Source: an uncultured Pseudorhodobacter sp. (GTDB lineage: Bacteria; Pseudomonadota; Alphaproteobacteria; Rhodobacterales; Rhodobacteraceae). Taken from it: 10,910 nt of DNA. Positions 1 to 5,552 of the stretch are shown in pieces (within the stretch, counting starts at the first letter, position 1; the number at the start of each line of letters is the position of its first letter). A program made the translations under genes and the position numbers. The notes beneath the pieces were generated by a model, which was not told where the DNA came from, made no database searches, and worked only from the letters and a program-made list of their open reading frames with translations. The stretch lies in NCBI GenBank assembly GCA_945957495.1, contig CAMFLG010000065.1, forward strand, positions 1-10,910. Reading direction: 5' to 3'.

Positions 1-594
1 GCGTTGTGGACGACCGCGATGCTGGAGGCCGGGCGGCTGACCGCGCCGCCCGCCTGCACGCGCATTGTGGTGGCGGTGGATCCGCCTGTTACTGGCCATG
101 GCAAATCGGATGAATGCGGCATCGTGGTGGTGGGGGCGATCACCGAAGGCCCGCCGCAGAACTGGCGCGCGGTGGTGTTGGAGGATGCCACCGTCACTGG
201 GGCCAGCCCGGACCAATGGGCGCGCGCGGCGATTGCCGCGATGCAGCGGCATGGCGCGGATCGGCTGGTGGCCGAGGTCAATCAGGGCGGCGATCTGGTC
301 GAGGGGGTGATCCGGCAGATCGACCCGCTGGTGCCCTATCGCGCCGTGCGCGCCAGCCGCAACAAGGTGGCGCGGGCGGAACCGGTGTCGGCGCTGTATG
401 AACAGGGCCGCGTCGCGCATCTGCGCGGGCTGGCGGGGCTGGAGGCGCAGATGTGCCAGATGACCGCGCAGGGCTTTCTGGGCAAAGGCTCTCCCGACCG
501 GGTGGATGCGTTGGTCTGGGCGCTGACCGATCTGATTGTGGAGCCATCCGAAAAATACGTTCATCCGCAGGTGCGCACGCTTTCCTGGGGCTGA
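1..594 (+). CDS. g2: Large terminase subunit, C-terminal nuclease domain (partial, 5' end outside window)
   Basis: The frame is open from base 1 to the TGA at 592-594, so this is the last ~197 codons of a longer gene. It matches the C-terminal RNase H-like nuclease domain of GTA/HK97-type large terminases, which cuts DNA during headful packaging at the portal. Visible acidic residues are Asp in VAVDPP (codon 79-81), Glu in VAEVNQGG (274-276) and Asp in DRVDALVWALTD (505-507), the expected carboxylate set for two-metal catalysis. The N-terminal ATPase with its Walker motifs must lie upstream. The neighbour is the portal, as in RcGTA (g2 then g3), but separated by 206 nt instead of coupled. The ATG at 19 and the TTG at 4 are internal codons, not starts. 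Family assignment is confident; that the enzyme packages random host DNA is inferred from context. Confidence 0.95.
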   Translation, partial: ALWTTAMLEAGRLTAPPACTRIVVAVDPPVTGHGKSDECGIVVVGAITEGPPQNWRAVVLEDATVTGASPDQWARAAIAAMQRHGADRLVAEVNQGGDLVEGVIRQIDPLVPYRAVRASRNKVARAEPVSALYEQGRVAHLRGLAGLEAQMCQMTAQGFLGKGSPDRVDALVWALTDLIVEPSEKYVHPQVRTLSWG

Positions 595-620
595 GGTGTG
601 CGCCCTTGGCCCCGGTCGCC

Positions 621-642
621 CCGGAGTTTTCGAAAACTCCGG
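621..642. repeat. Perfect 22-bp palindrome A
   Basis: The half-site CCGGAGTTTTC is followed immediately by its reverse complement, giving a perfect 22-bp palindrome centred on TTCGAA. It is the left member of a tandem pair. As RNA it would form a hairpin of about nine pairs with a TCGA loop; as DNA it could be a binding site for a dimeric protein. Confidence 0.9.
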
Positions 643-643
643 A

Positions 644-665
644 CCGATTTCTTCGAAGAAATCGG
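644..665. repeat. Perfect 22-bp palindrome B
   Basis: The half-site CCGATTTCTTC is followed immediately by its reverse complement, again 22 bp and again centred on TTCGAA. It has the same length and the same CCG...CGG ends as palindrome A and lies one base away, but the arms differ. The two are therefore related in design rather than direct copies. Confidence 0.9.
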
Positions 666-726
666 GGGCAAGGCGGCCGGGTGGCGGTTTCCAGCGGCGG
701 CGGGAGTAGCGCGCGCTGGGGTCAAG

Positions 727-752
727 GTTCTTAAAGTTTTCTTCAATAGAAC
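727..752 (+). promoter_or_regulatory. AT-rich patch upstream of portal gene with a near CtrA-type motif
   Basis: This AT-rich stretch stands out in otherwise GC-rich DNA. It contains TTAA (731-734), seven bases, then TTCA (742-745), one mismatch from the CtrA consensus TTAA-N7-TTAA. It is also bounded by a 5-bp inverted repeat, GTTCT (727-731) and AGAAC (748-752). CtrA influences GTA expression in Rhodobacter, but mainly through regulators acting upstream of the whole cluster, so an internal site is speculative. No convincing -35/-10 pair was found here. Confidence 0.2.
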
Positions 753-800
753 TGCTTTCAGACGACCGGAAGCGACGGCGCAAGATAGGAGCTTTGCAGC

Positions 801-1979
801 ATGGTGTTTGATTTTCTGAAGCGCGCGCCGGATGTGGTTGTGCCGGAAAAGAAGGCTTCGGCGACCGGGCGCGTTGTGGCCTGGGGCAATTCGGGCCGGG
901 TGGCGTGGAGCGCACGGGATCTGGTATCGCTGGCGCGCACCGGGTTTCAGGGCAACCCGATGGGGTTTCGCGCGGTCAAGCTGATTTCCGAAGCGGCGGC
1001 GGCCTTGCCTTTGATCTTGCAGGATAATGACCGCCGCTATGACGTGCATCCGGTGCTGGACCTGATCCGCCGTCCGAATGGCGCGCAGGGGCGGGCAGAG
1101 TTTTTCGAGGCGGTCTATGGGCATCTGCTGCTGTCGGGCAACGCCTATGTCGAGGCGGTGACGGGGCTGGCAAAGCTGCCCGGAGAGTTGCATGTGCTGC
1201 GCTCGGACCGGATGGCGGTGGTGCCGGGGGCGGATGGCTGGCCGATTGCCTATGACTACACCGTGGGCGGGCGCACGCACCGCTTTGCGATGGGCGAGGG
1301 GGTGCAGCCGATCTGTCATATCAAGACCTTTCACCCGCAAGACGACCATTACGGATTCTCGCCGTTGCAGGCGGCGGCGGTTGCGGTGGATGTTCACAGC
1401 TCTGCCAGTGCCTGGTCGAAAGCGCTGTTGGACAATGCCGCGCGGCCTTCGGGTGCGATTGTTTACAAGGGCGCGGACGGGCAGGCGCAGCTTTCCAACG
1501 ATCAGTACGAGCGGCTTTTGAGCGAGATGGAAAGCCACCATCAGGGCGCGCGCAATGCAGGCCGCCCGATGCTGCTGGAAGGCGGGCTGGATTGGAAACC
1601 GATGGGATTCAGCCCTTCGGATATGGAGTTTCAAAAGACCAAAGAGGCGGCAGGGCGCGAGATTGCCACGGCCTTTGGCGTGCCGCCGATGCTGATGGGG
1701 ATTCCGGGCGATGCGACCTATGCCAATTACCAAGAGGCGAACCGGGCGTTCTATCGGCTGACGGTGCTGCCGCTGGTGGCACGGGTGACGGCAGGGATTT
1801 CGCATTGGCTGTCGGTGTTTACCGGCGAGGTGGTGGAATTGCGCCCCGATCTGGATCAGATCCCGGCGCTGGCGGTGGAACGCGATCAGCAATGGGCGCG
1901 GGTGGGGTCCGCGGATTTCCTGTCACCTGCAGAAAAGCGCGCGTTGCTGGGTCTGCCGCGACTGGCGGAGGATGAATGA
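801..1979 (+). CDS. g3: HK97-family phage portal protein (GTA g3)
   Basis: The 392-residue product is a HK97-type portal, the dodecameric ring at one capsid vertex through which the terminase pumps DNA and to which the neck attaches. Family-typical segments are GFRAVKLISEAAAALPL (residues ~55-71), the core GFSPLQAAAVAVDVH (~180-194), LDWKPMGFSPSDMEF (~264-278) and the FGVPPMLMG stretch (~292-300) followed by NYQEANRAFYR. The length is close to the ~400-425 residues usual for the family. The ATG at 801 is preceded by AGGAG at 787-791 (9-nt spacing). The stop overlaps the next gene by ATGA. Unlike most neighbours it is not coupled upstream: 206 nt of structured, non-coding sequence separate it from the terminase. 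Assignment is firm. Confidence 0.97.
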   Translation: MVFDFLKRAPDVVVPEKKASATGRVVAWGNSGRVAWSARDLVSLARTGFQGNPMGFRAVKLISEAAAALPLILQDNDRRYDVHPVLDLIRRPNGAQGRAEFFEAVYGHLLLSGNAYVEAVTGLAKLPGELHVLRSDRMAVVPGADGWPIAYDYTVGGRTHRFAMGEGVQPICHIKTFHPQDDHYGFSPLQAAAVAVDVHSSASAWSKALLDNAARPSGAIVYKGADGQAQLSNDQYERLLSEMESHHQGARNAGRPMLLEGGLDWKPMGFSPSDMEFQKTKEAAGREIATAFGVPPMLMGIPGDATYANYQEANRAFYRLTVLPLVARVTAGISHWLSVFTGEVVELRPDLDQIPALAVERDQQWARVGSADFLSPAEKRALLGLPRLAEDE

Positions 1980-2224
1980 CGCCGCCGCGCAAATCGTCCG
2001 AAGGCTCACGCTATTTGTACGAAGGTTTCGACGCCGCGGCAGCGCGGATCGAGGCGAATGAGCGTGTGGCCGAAGAGCGTTGGGCGGCGCTGGACTATCG
2101 GTTGAGCCAGATTGATGCGGTGCTGGAGCGGCTGGAAAAGCGCATCTGGGTCGGGGTTTACGGCGTGGCTGCGTTCCTTCTGGCGCAGATGGGCGAGGCT
2201 TTGATCCATGCGGCGGTCAAATGA
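1976..2224 (+). CDS. g3.5: Small coiled-coil and membrane-like GTA protein (g3.5), function unknown
   Basis: This 82-residue ORF sits between portal and protease, where RcGTA carries orfg3.5. Residues ~20-55 are charged and heptad-like (AARIEANERVAEERWAALDY, then a stretch ending in LERLEKR), suggesting a short helical coiled coil. Residues ~57-80 (from IWVGVYGVAAFLLAQMG on) form a hydrophobic segment long enough for one membrane span or a buried oligomerisation helix. The start ATG at 1976 overlaps the portal stop, and its own stop overlaps the protease start (ATGA both sides), so translation is probably coupled within the head module. I know no established biochemical role. A holin-like, assembly or membrane-tethering role would be guesswork. 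Confidence 0.8.
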   Translation: MTPPRKSSEGSRYLYEGFDAAAARIEANERVAEERWAALDYRLSQIDAVLERLEKRIWVGVYGVAAFLLAQMGEALIHAAVK

Positions 2225-2799
2225 AAGGGATGGCGATGAATTGGAAGATGCAGGGCGCGCCAGAGCGCAAGTATCAGCAGCCCGAGGCCGGGTTGACGGT
2301 GACGGATGGGACGCAGGTTGCGGGCTATGCCAGCCTGTTCGGCAAGCGCGATCAGGGCGGCGATGTGGTGCAGAAGGGTGCCTACGCCGCCAGTCTGGCC
2401 AAGCTTGCCGCCGGGGGGCGTGCGGTGAAAATGCTGTGGCAGCACGACCCGACCCAGCCGATTGGCGTGTGGGACGAGGTGCGCGAGGATGCCACCGGCC
2501 TGTGGGTCAAGGGCCGCATCCTGACCGAGGTTGAAAAGGGCCGCGAGGCGGCGGCCCTGCTGACAGCGGGGGCGATTGATGGATTGTCGATCGGCTACCG
2601 CACCGTCAAGGCGGAACGCGACGGCAAGGGCCAGCGCCACTTGCAAGAGCTGGAGCTGTGGGAAGTGTCGCTTGTGACCTTCCCGATGCTTCCCGAGGCG
2701 CGGGTTTCGGCCAAGGGCGAGGTGCCCGGGGACGAGATCTGGCAAGAGGTGGCGGCGCTGTTTGCAGCGGCCACCGAAACCCTGGCCGGGCGCAGCTAA
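2221..2799 (+). CDS. g4: HK97-family prohead protease (peptidase S78), GTA g4
   Basis: The 192-residue product is the maturation protease that trims the capsid N-terminal scaffold (delta) region during prohead maturation. Visible family features are the start-proximal VAGYASLFGKRDQGGDVVQKGAY (residues ~33-55, quoted only as a landmark), catalytic His75 in MLWQHDPTQPIG, nucleophile Ser123 in GAIDGLSIGYRT, and a probable third acidic residue, Glu148, in ELWEVSLVTFPM. It lies directly before its substrate, the capsid gene. Starts are uncertain: ATG 2221 overlaps the g3.5 stop, but ATG 2236 has AAAGGGA (2224-2230) at good spacing and may be the real one (MNWKMQG...), giving 187 residues. All catalytic residues lie beyond either start. 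Confidence 0.95.
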   Translation: MKGMAMNWKMQGAPERKYQQPEAGLTVTDGTQVAGYASLFGKRDQGGDVVQKGAYAASLAKLAAGGRAVKMLWQHDPTQPIGVWDEVREDATGLWVKGRILTEVEKGREAAALLTAGAIDGLSIGYRTVKAERDGKGQRHLQELELWEVSLVTFPMLPEARVSAKGEVPGDEIWQEVAALFAAATETLAGRS

Positions 2800-2809
2800 G
2801 CCGCGGCTT
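2798..2809. repeat. 12-bp palindrome between protease and capsid genes
   Basis: AAGCCGCGGCTT is a perfect palindrome that begins within the protease stop codon (TAA 2797-2799), followed by one more T and then CAC. It could form only a short hairpin, and the T-run is too short for a terminator. It lies 14 nt upstream of the capsid Shine-Dalgarno. A role in shielding or setting the 5' end of capsid mRNA is possible, but the repeat is small enough to be chance. Confidence 0.35.
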
Positions 2810-2823
2810 TCACGACCAAACTC

Positions 2824-2828
2824 AAGGA
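2824..2828 (+). promoter_or_regulatory. Ribosome binding site deciding the capsid start
   Basis: AAGGA lies one base before the first of three consecutive in-frame ATG codons (2830, 2833, 2836 with no other codon between). Only the third, 2836, has the usual spacing (7 nt), so translation probably starts there, and the first two ATGs act as spacer. Confidence 0.6.
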
Positions 2829-2835
2829 AATGATG

Positions 2836-4032
2836 ATGACCGAGACAAAGGCTCGGGCCGATGAGGGTTTGCCCTTGGCCCACCATCCGGGTGCGGAAGT
2901 GAAATCCGCAATGGCCGGATTTCTGAACGCCTTCAGTGGCTTTCAAGACGAAGTGAAACAGACGTTGCAACAACAGGAAGAGCGACTGACCATGCTGGAT
3001 CGTAAAACCATGACCTATGCCCGCGCGCCGCTTTCGGCACATGCCGAACTGGAAGTGCCGCACAAAAAGGCCTTCGGGGCCTATCTGCGCACCGGCGATG
3101 ATGACGGCTTGCGCGGGTTGCAGCTGGAAGGCAAGGCGATGTCTTCGGCGGTCAATGCCGATGGCGGCTATCTTTTGGACCCGCAGACGGCGGACAGCAT
3201 CCGTTCGATGCTGGTCTCCACCTCGAGCCTGCGCTCGATTGCCAATGTGGTGCAAATTGATGCCACGTCCTTCGACGTGCTGATCGACCGCAGCGAGGTC
3301 GGTTCTGGCTGGGCCACCGAAGTGGCGGCGACGGCGGAAACCGCGACGCCCACCATCGAGCGCATCTCGATCAAGCTGAGCGAGTTGTCGGCGATGCCGA
3401 AGGCCAGCCAGCGCCTGCTGGATGACTCGGCATTCGACGTGGAAGGCTGGCTGGCGGGCAAGATCGCCACGCGGTTCATTCGCGCCGAGGCTGCGGCCTT
3501 TATCAACGGCGATGGGGTGGACAAGCCGAAGGGGATTTTGCTGCCCGCGAAGGTGGCGAATGCGTCCTGGGCCTGGGGCAGCCTTGGCTATATTCCCACC
3601 GGCGCCGCCTCGGACTTTGCGGCGACAAACCCGGTGGATTGCCTGATCAGCCTGGTCTACGCACTGTCGGCGGACTACCGCGCCAATGCGAGTTTCGTGA
3701 TGAATTCGAAAACCGCGGGTGCTGTGCGCAAGATCAAGGATACCGAGGGCCGCTTCATGTGGTCGGACGGGCTGGCGGTGCAGGCCCCGGCGACGCTGAT
3801 GGGCTATCCGGTGCTGATCGCCGAGGACATGCCCGATATCGCCGCCAATACCTATCCGATTGCCTTTGGCGATTTCAAATCCGGCTACACCATCGCCGAA
3901 CGCCCCGACCTGCGCATCCTGCGCGATCCATTCTCGGCCAAGCCGAACGTGCTGTTCTACGCCTCCAAGCGTGTTGGCGGTGACGTGACCGACTTTGCCG
4001 CCATCAAGCTTTTGAAAATCGCGACGGCCTGA
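2836..4032 (+). CDS. g5: HK97-fold major capsid protein (GTA g5)
   Basis: The 398-residue product (400 if ATG 2830 is used) is a HK97-type major capsid protein of the phage_cap/TIGR01554 type. Residues ~1-60 are charged and helical (GFQDEVKQTLQQQEERLTML), acting as the delta scaffold domain. A linker follows, then GKAMSSAVNADGGYLLDP (~99-116), the junction where family members are cut by the protease; cleavage near residue 100 is inferred. The mature fold includes RSMLVSTSSLRSIANVV, TPTIERISIKLSELSAMPKA, the AAAFINGDGVDKPKGILL loop, and the C-terminal FGDFKSGYTIAERPDLRILR. The gene has its own strong ribosome site and is uncoupled on both sides (36 nt upstream, 145 nt downstream), as expected for the most abundant product. 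Assignment is firm. Confidence 0.97.
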   Translation: MTETKARADEGLPLAHHPGAEVKSAMAGFLNAFSGFQDEVKQTLQQQEERLTMLDRKTMTYARAPLSAHAELEVPHKKAFGAYLRTGDDDGLRGLQLEGKAMSSAVNADGGYLLDPQTADSIRSMLVSTSSLRSIANVVQIDATSFDVLIDRSEVGSGWATEVAATAETATPTIERISIKLSELSAMPKASQRLLDDSAFDVEGWLAGKIATRFIRAEAAAFINGDGVDKPKGILLPAKVANASWAWGSLGYIPTGAASDFAATNPVDCLISLVYALSADYRANASFVMNSKTAGAVRKIKDTEGRFMWSDGLAVQAPATLMGYPVLIAEDMPDIAANTYPIAFGDFKSGYTIAERPDLRILRDPFSAKPNVLFYASKRVGGDVTDFAAIKLLKIATA

Positions 4033-4049
4033 CCCGGTGGCGCGATTGT

Positions 4050-4070
4050 CCGGCCCCGATCCGGGGCCGG
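4050..4070 (+). terminator. GC-rich hairpin after capsid gene (no T-tract; processing or stability element more likely)
   Basis: CCGGCCCCG (4050-4058), loop ATC, then CGGGGCCGG (4062-4070) make a perfect 9-bp all-GC stem with a 3-nt loop, starting 17 nt after the capsid stop. No U-run follows, so it is a weak candidate for an intrinsic terminator. A stable 3' hairpin after the most highly expressed gene is typical of mRNA protection or of partial attenuation before the lower-copy neck genes. The structure is evident; the role is inferred. Confidence 0.55.
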
Positions 4071-4079
4071 GCCCATGGG

Positions 4080-4140
4080 CGCGCGCCAACATGCGCACCG
4101 TCTGGCTGCTCCCCTCCGTATGAGAGGTGCGCGGCGCGCG
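4080..4140 (+). other. Long bulged hairpin in the capsid-connector gap
   Basis: CGCGCGCC (4080-4087) pairs with GGCGCGCG (4133-4140), and GCGCACC (4093-4099) pairs with GGTGCGC (4126-4132). This makes a 15-bp stem with a 5-nt bulge (AACAT, 4088-4092) on the left arm and a 26-nt terminal loop (4100-4125). It follows the 4050-4070 hairpin directly and ends about 24 nt before the g6 ribosome site. With that hairpin it fills most of the 145-nt gap. Pairing is seen in the sequence; expression and function are untested. Confidence 0.5.
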
Positions 4141-4177
4141 TCCATCAGGGATTTGGTTGGGGCAAGGACAAGGGACC

Positions 4178-4780
4178 ATGACGATGATGTTGACCGAAAT
4201 TACCCCGGTTTCCGCCGCCTCCTTGCCGGTGCAGGCATTGAAGGATCATTTGCGGCTGGGGTCCGGGTTTGGCGCGGACGGATTGCAGGATGGGCTGATC
4301 GAGGCGCATCTGCGGGCGGCGATGGCGACGATTGAAGGGCGGATCGGCAAGGTGATCTTGTCGCGGTCGTTCAGGCTGGTGCTGGAGGATTGGCGCGACA
4401 ACAGCGAACAGCCCCTGCCGGTGGCGCCGGTGACGGCGCTGACCTCGGTGACGTTGATTGACGCGGCGGCGGTCAGCACGCTGGTTGCGGCGGCGCGCTA
4501 TCGGCTGGTGGTGGATCAACACCGCCCCAAGCTGGCGGCGGTCGGGCTGCTGTTGCCTGCAGTTCCCAATGACGGGCGGATCGAGATTGTGTTTGTGGCC
4601 GGGTTTGGCGCGGCCTGGTCGGCGGTTCCGGCCGATCTGGCGCAGGCGGTGCTGCTGCTGGCGGCGGAATATTACGAAAACCGCTACAGCCCGGCGGGGC
4701 AGGTGGGTCTGCCCGCAGGCGTTCAGGCGCTGATCGAACGGTGGCGCACGGTGCGGGTGTTGGGTGGGGGTGCAGCATGA
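4178..4780 (+). CDS. g6: Head-tail connector/adaptor protein (GTA g6, phiE125 gp8-like)
   Basis: The 200-residue product resembles the phage head-tail connector family of the gp6/phiE125 gp8 type, which forms the ring under the portal. Visible family traits are the opening TEITPVSAASLPVQALKDHL (residues ~5-24), a helix with EAHLRAAMATIEGRIGKVIL (~39-58), the DWRDNSEQPLPVAPVTAL segment, and a C-terminal helix AVLLLAAEYYENRY followed by AGVQALIERWRTVRV. Its place between capsid and stopper matches RcGTA. I chose ATG 4178, preceded by AAGGA (4164-4168, 9 nt). ATGs at 4184 and 4187 are possible given AGGG at 4171-4174. An upstream in-frame ATG at 4127 would read through the hairpin region without a ribosome site and is unlikely. 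The stop overlaps g7 by ATGA. Confidence 0.9.
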   Translation: MTMMLTEITPVSAASLPVQALKDHLRLGSGFGADGLQDGLIEAHLRAAMATIEGRIGKVILSRSFRLVLEDWRDNSEQPLPVAPVTALTSVTLIDAAAVSTLVAAARYRLVVDQHRPKLAAVGLLLPAVPNDGRIEIVFVAGFGAAWSAVPADLAQAVLLLAAEYYENRYSPAGQVGLPAGVQALIERWRTVRVLGGGAA

Positions 4781-5115
4781 CCTCGCCGCGCCTGACGCGC
4801 CCCCTGCTGTTGGAGGCGGTTCAGACCGTCGGTGACGGCGCGGGGGGCTTTGCGCATAGCTGGGCCAGCCTTGGCACCCTATGGGCCGAGCTGCGGGCCG
4901 GATCGGGGCGCGAGGTGGCGGGCGAGGATGTTTTGATCTCGACCACAACCTACCGCATCACGGTGCGCGCGGCCCCGTTGGGATCGCCCGCGCGGCCGAA
5001 ACCCGATCAGCGGTTCCGCGATGGCAGCCGCATCTTCACCATCCTGTCGGTGGCCGAACGCGACCCCAACGCCCGCTATCTGATTTGCACCGCGCGTGAG
5101 GAGGTTCCGGCATGA
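4777..5115 (+). CDS. g7: Head closure / stopper protein (GTA g7, phage head-tail joining family)
   Basis: The 112-residue product fits the phage head-tail joining/stopper family (SPP1 gp16-like, PF05521 type), a small beta-barrel protein that plugs the connector after packaging. Sequence support: a start-proximal strand LLLEAVQTVGDGAGGF, WASLGTLWAELRAGSGRE (residues ~29-46), DVLISTTTYRITVRAAPLG (~52-70), then DQRFRDGSRIFTILSVAERD and RYLICTAREE. The layout of W-A-E-L, T-Y-R-I-T-V-R and R-F-x-I-L is typical of the family. The start at 4777 overlaps the g6 stop by ATGA; its stop overlaps g8 the same way. An upstream extension from 4741 would lie entirely inside g6 and adds a low-complexity leader, so it is rejected. 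Family confidence is good. Confidence 0.88.
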   Translation: MTSPRLTRPLLLEAVQTVGDGAGGFAHSWASLGTLWAELRAGSGREVAGEDVLISTTTYRITVRAAPLGSPARPKPDQRFRDGSRIFTILSVAERDPNARYLICTAREEVPA

Positions 5116-5510
5116 GCTATCAGGCAGCGGCAGCGTTGCAGGCGGCGATTTTCGCCCGTCTGACCAGCTATCCGGCCCTGGCGGGGGTCAGCGTCATCGA
5201 CGCGATGCCTTCGGGTGCGCCGCCGGGCAGCTTTGTACTGATCGGGCCGGAACTGGTTCTGGATCAATCCGACAAATCCGGTGGCGGCGCCGAGCATCGC
5301 TTTGACGTTGCGGTGATCAGCGACGAGGCCGGGTTTCTGACGGCAAAGCAGATCGCGGGCGCGGTGTCGCAGGCGCTGGTCGATGCGCATCTGACGCTGG
5401 CGGGGGCCGATCTGGTGTCGATCAGCTTCATGCGCGCCACCGCCCGGCGATTGGGCGAGGGGGCTGTGCGGCGCATCGACATGACCTTCAGGGCGCGCAT
5501 CGCGCTTTGA
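5112..5510 (+). CDS. g8: Tail terminator / completion protein (GTA g8, DUF3168)
   Basis: The 132-residue product matches the DUF3168 family, whose GTA and phage members form the tail terminator ring between neck and tail tube. Visible: N-terminal helix YQAAAALQAAIFARLTSYPA (residues 3-22), VSVIDAMPSGAPPGSFVLIG (~26-45), EHRFDVAVISDEAGF (~61-75), a helix AKQIAGAVSQALVDA and a final strand RRIDMTFRARIAL. The length is normal for the family. It starts at 5112, overlapping the g7 stop by ATGA, and is the last gene of the coupled g6-g7-g8 neck set. A 42-nt gap with its own ribosome site separates it from the tail tube gene. Assignment is by family and position; the ring role is known for the family. 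Confidence 0.88.
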   Translation: MSYQAAAALQAAIFARLTSYPALAGVSVIDAMPSGAPPGSFVLIGPELVLDQSDKSGGGAEHRFDVAVISDEAGFLTAKQIAGAVSQALVDAHLTLAGADLVSISFMRATARRLGEGAVRRIDMTFRARIAL

Positions 5511-5515
5511 TTTGC

Positions 5516-5528
5516 CCAAGCCCCTTGG
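5516..5528 (+). repeat. Small hairpin before the tail tube gene
   Basis: CCAAG (5516-5520), loop CCC, CTTGG (5524-5528) form a 5-bp stem with a 3-nt loop, 5 nt after the g8 stop and 13 nt before the g9 ribosome site. It is weak and may be chance, but it occupies the gap before the second high-copy gene of the cluster. Confidence 0.25.
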
Positions 5529-5541
5529 CGGGCGTTTCAAC

Positions 5542-5546
5542 AGGAG
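5542..5546 (+). promoter_or_regulatory. Ribosome binding site deciding the tail tube start
   Basis: AGGAG directly abuts ATG 5547 with no spacer, but lies 6 nt before ATG 5553 in the same frame. The second ATG is therefore the likely start, giving MAVQNGKDLL as the N-terminus. Confidence 0.7.
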
Positions 5547-5552
5547 ATGAAA

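Larger units (their letters stand above)
611..681 (+). other. Possible three-way-junction RNA or cruciform enclosing two palindromes
   Basis: Bases 611-620 (CCCGGTCGCC) can pair with 672-681 (GGCGGCCGGG), with one G-U wobble at 616/676. This closes a 10-bp stem around two perfect 22-bp palindromes (621-642 and 644-665) that are separated by a single A at 643. Bases 666-671 (GGGCAA) remain unpaired. Transcribed, the region could fold into an outer stem carrying two hairpins. It lies 16 nt after the terminase stop and about 120 nt before the portal start, and no T-run follows, so a standard intrinsic terminator is not supported. Plausible roles are mRNA processing or stability, partial attenuation, or a dispersed REP-like repeat. 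The pairing is read directly from the sequence; the role is unknown. Confidence 0.6.

Noticed and set aside
611..681. Intrinsic terminator ending the terminase transcript
   Set aside because: Hairpins are strong but no T-run follows either palindrome, and the gene order implies one operon continuing into the portal.
595..800. Hidden small gene between terminase and portal
   Set aside because: The + strand frames here are open only as extensions from g2 frames or across palindromes, with no start with ribosome site and no conserved-looking product.
561..1892. 443-codon open frame on the - strand opposite the portal, spanning the palindrome region
   Set aside because: Same antisense artefact; composition is His/Arg/Pro-rich, and it overlaps a firm portal gene along nearly its whole length.
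4127..4177. N-terminal extension of g6 from an upstream in-frame ATG
   Set aside because: It has no ribosome site, begins inside the predicted hairpin, and adds a Gly/Arg-rich leader unlike the family. ATG 4178 with AAGGA is better.
2158..4179. Very long open frame (673 codons) on the - strand opposite protease and capsid
   Set aside because: It is a shadow of GC-rich codon structure in g4-g5. The protein is Arg/His/Gly/Gln-rich with no recognisable domain, and the + strand genes are certain.
4741..4776. N-terminal extension of g7 from an upstream ATG
   Set aside because: Lies wholly within g6 and lacks a Shine-Dalgarno; ATGA overlap at 4777 matches the pattern of neighbours.
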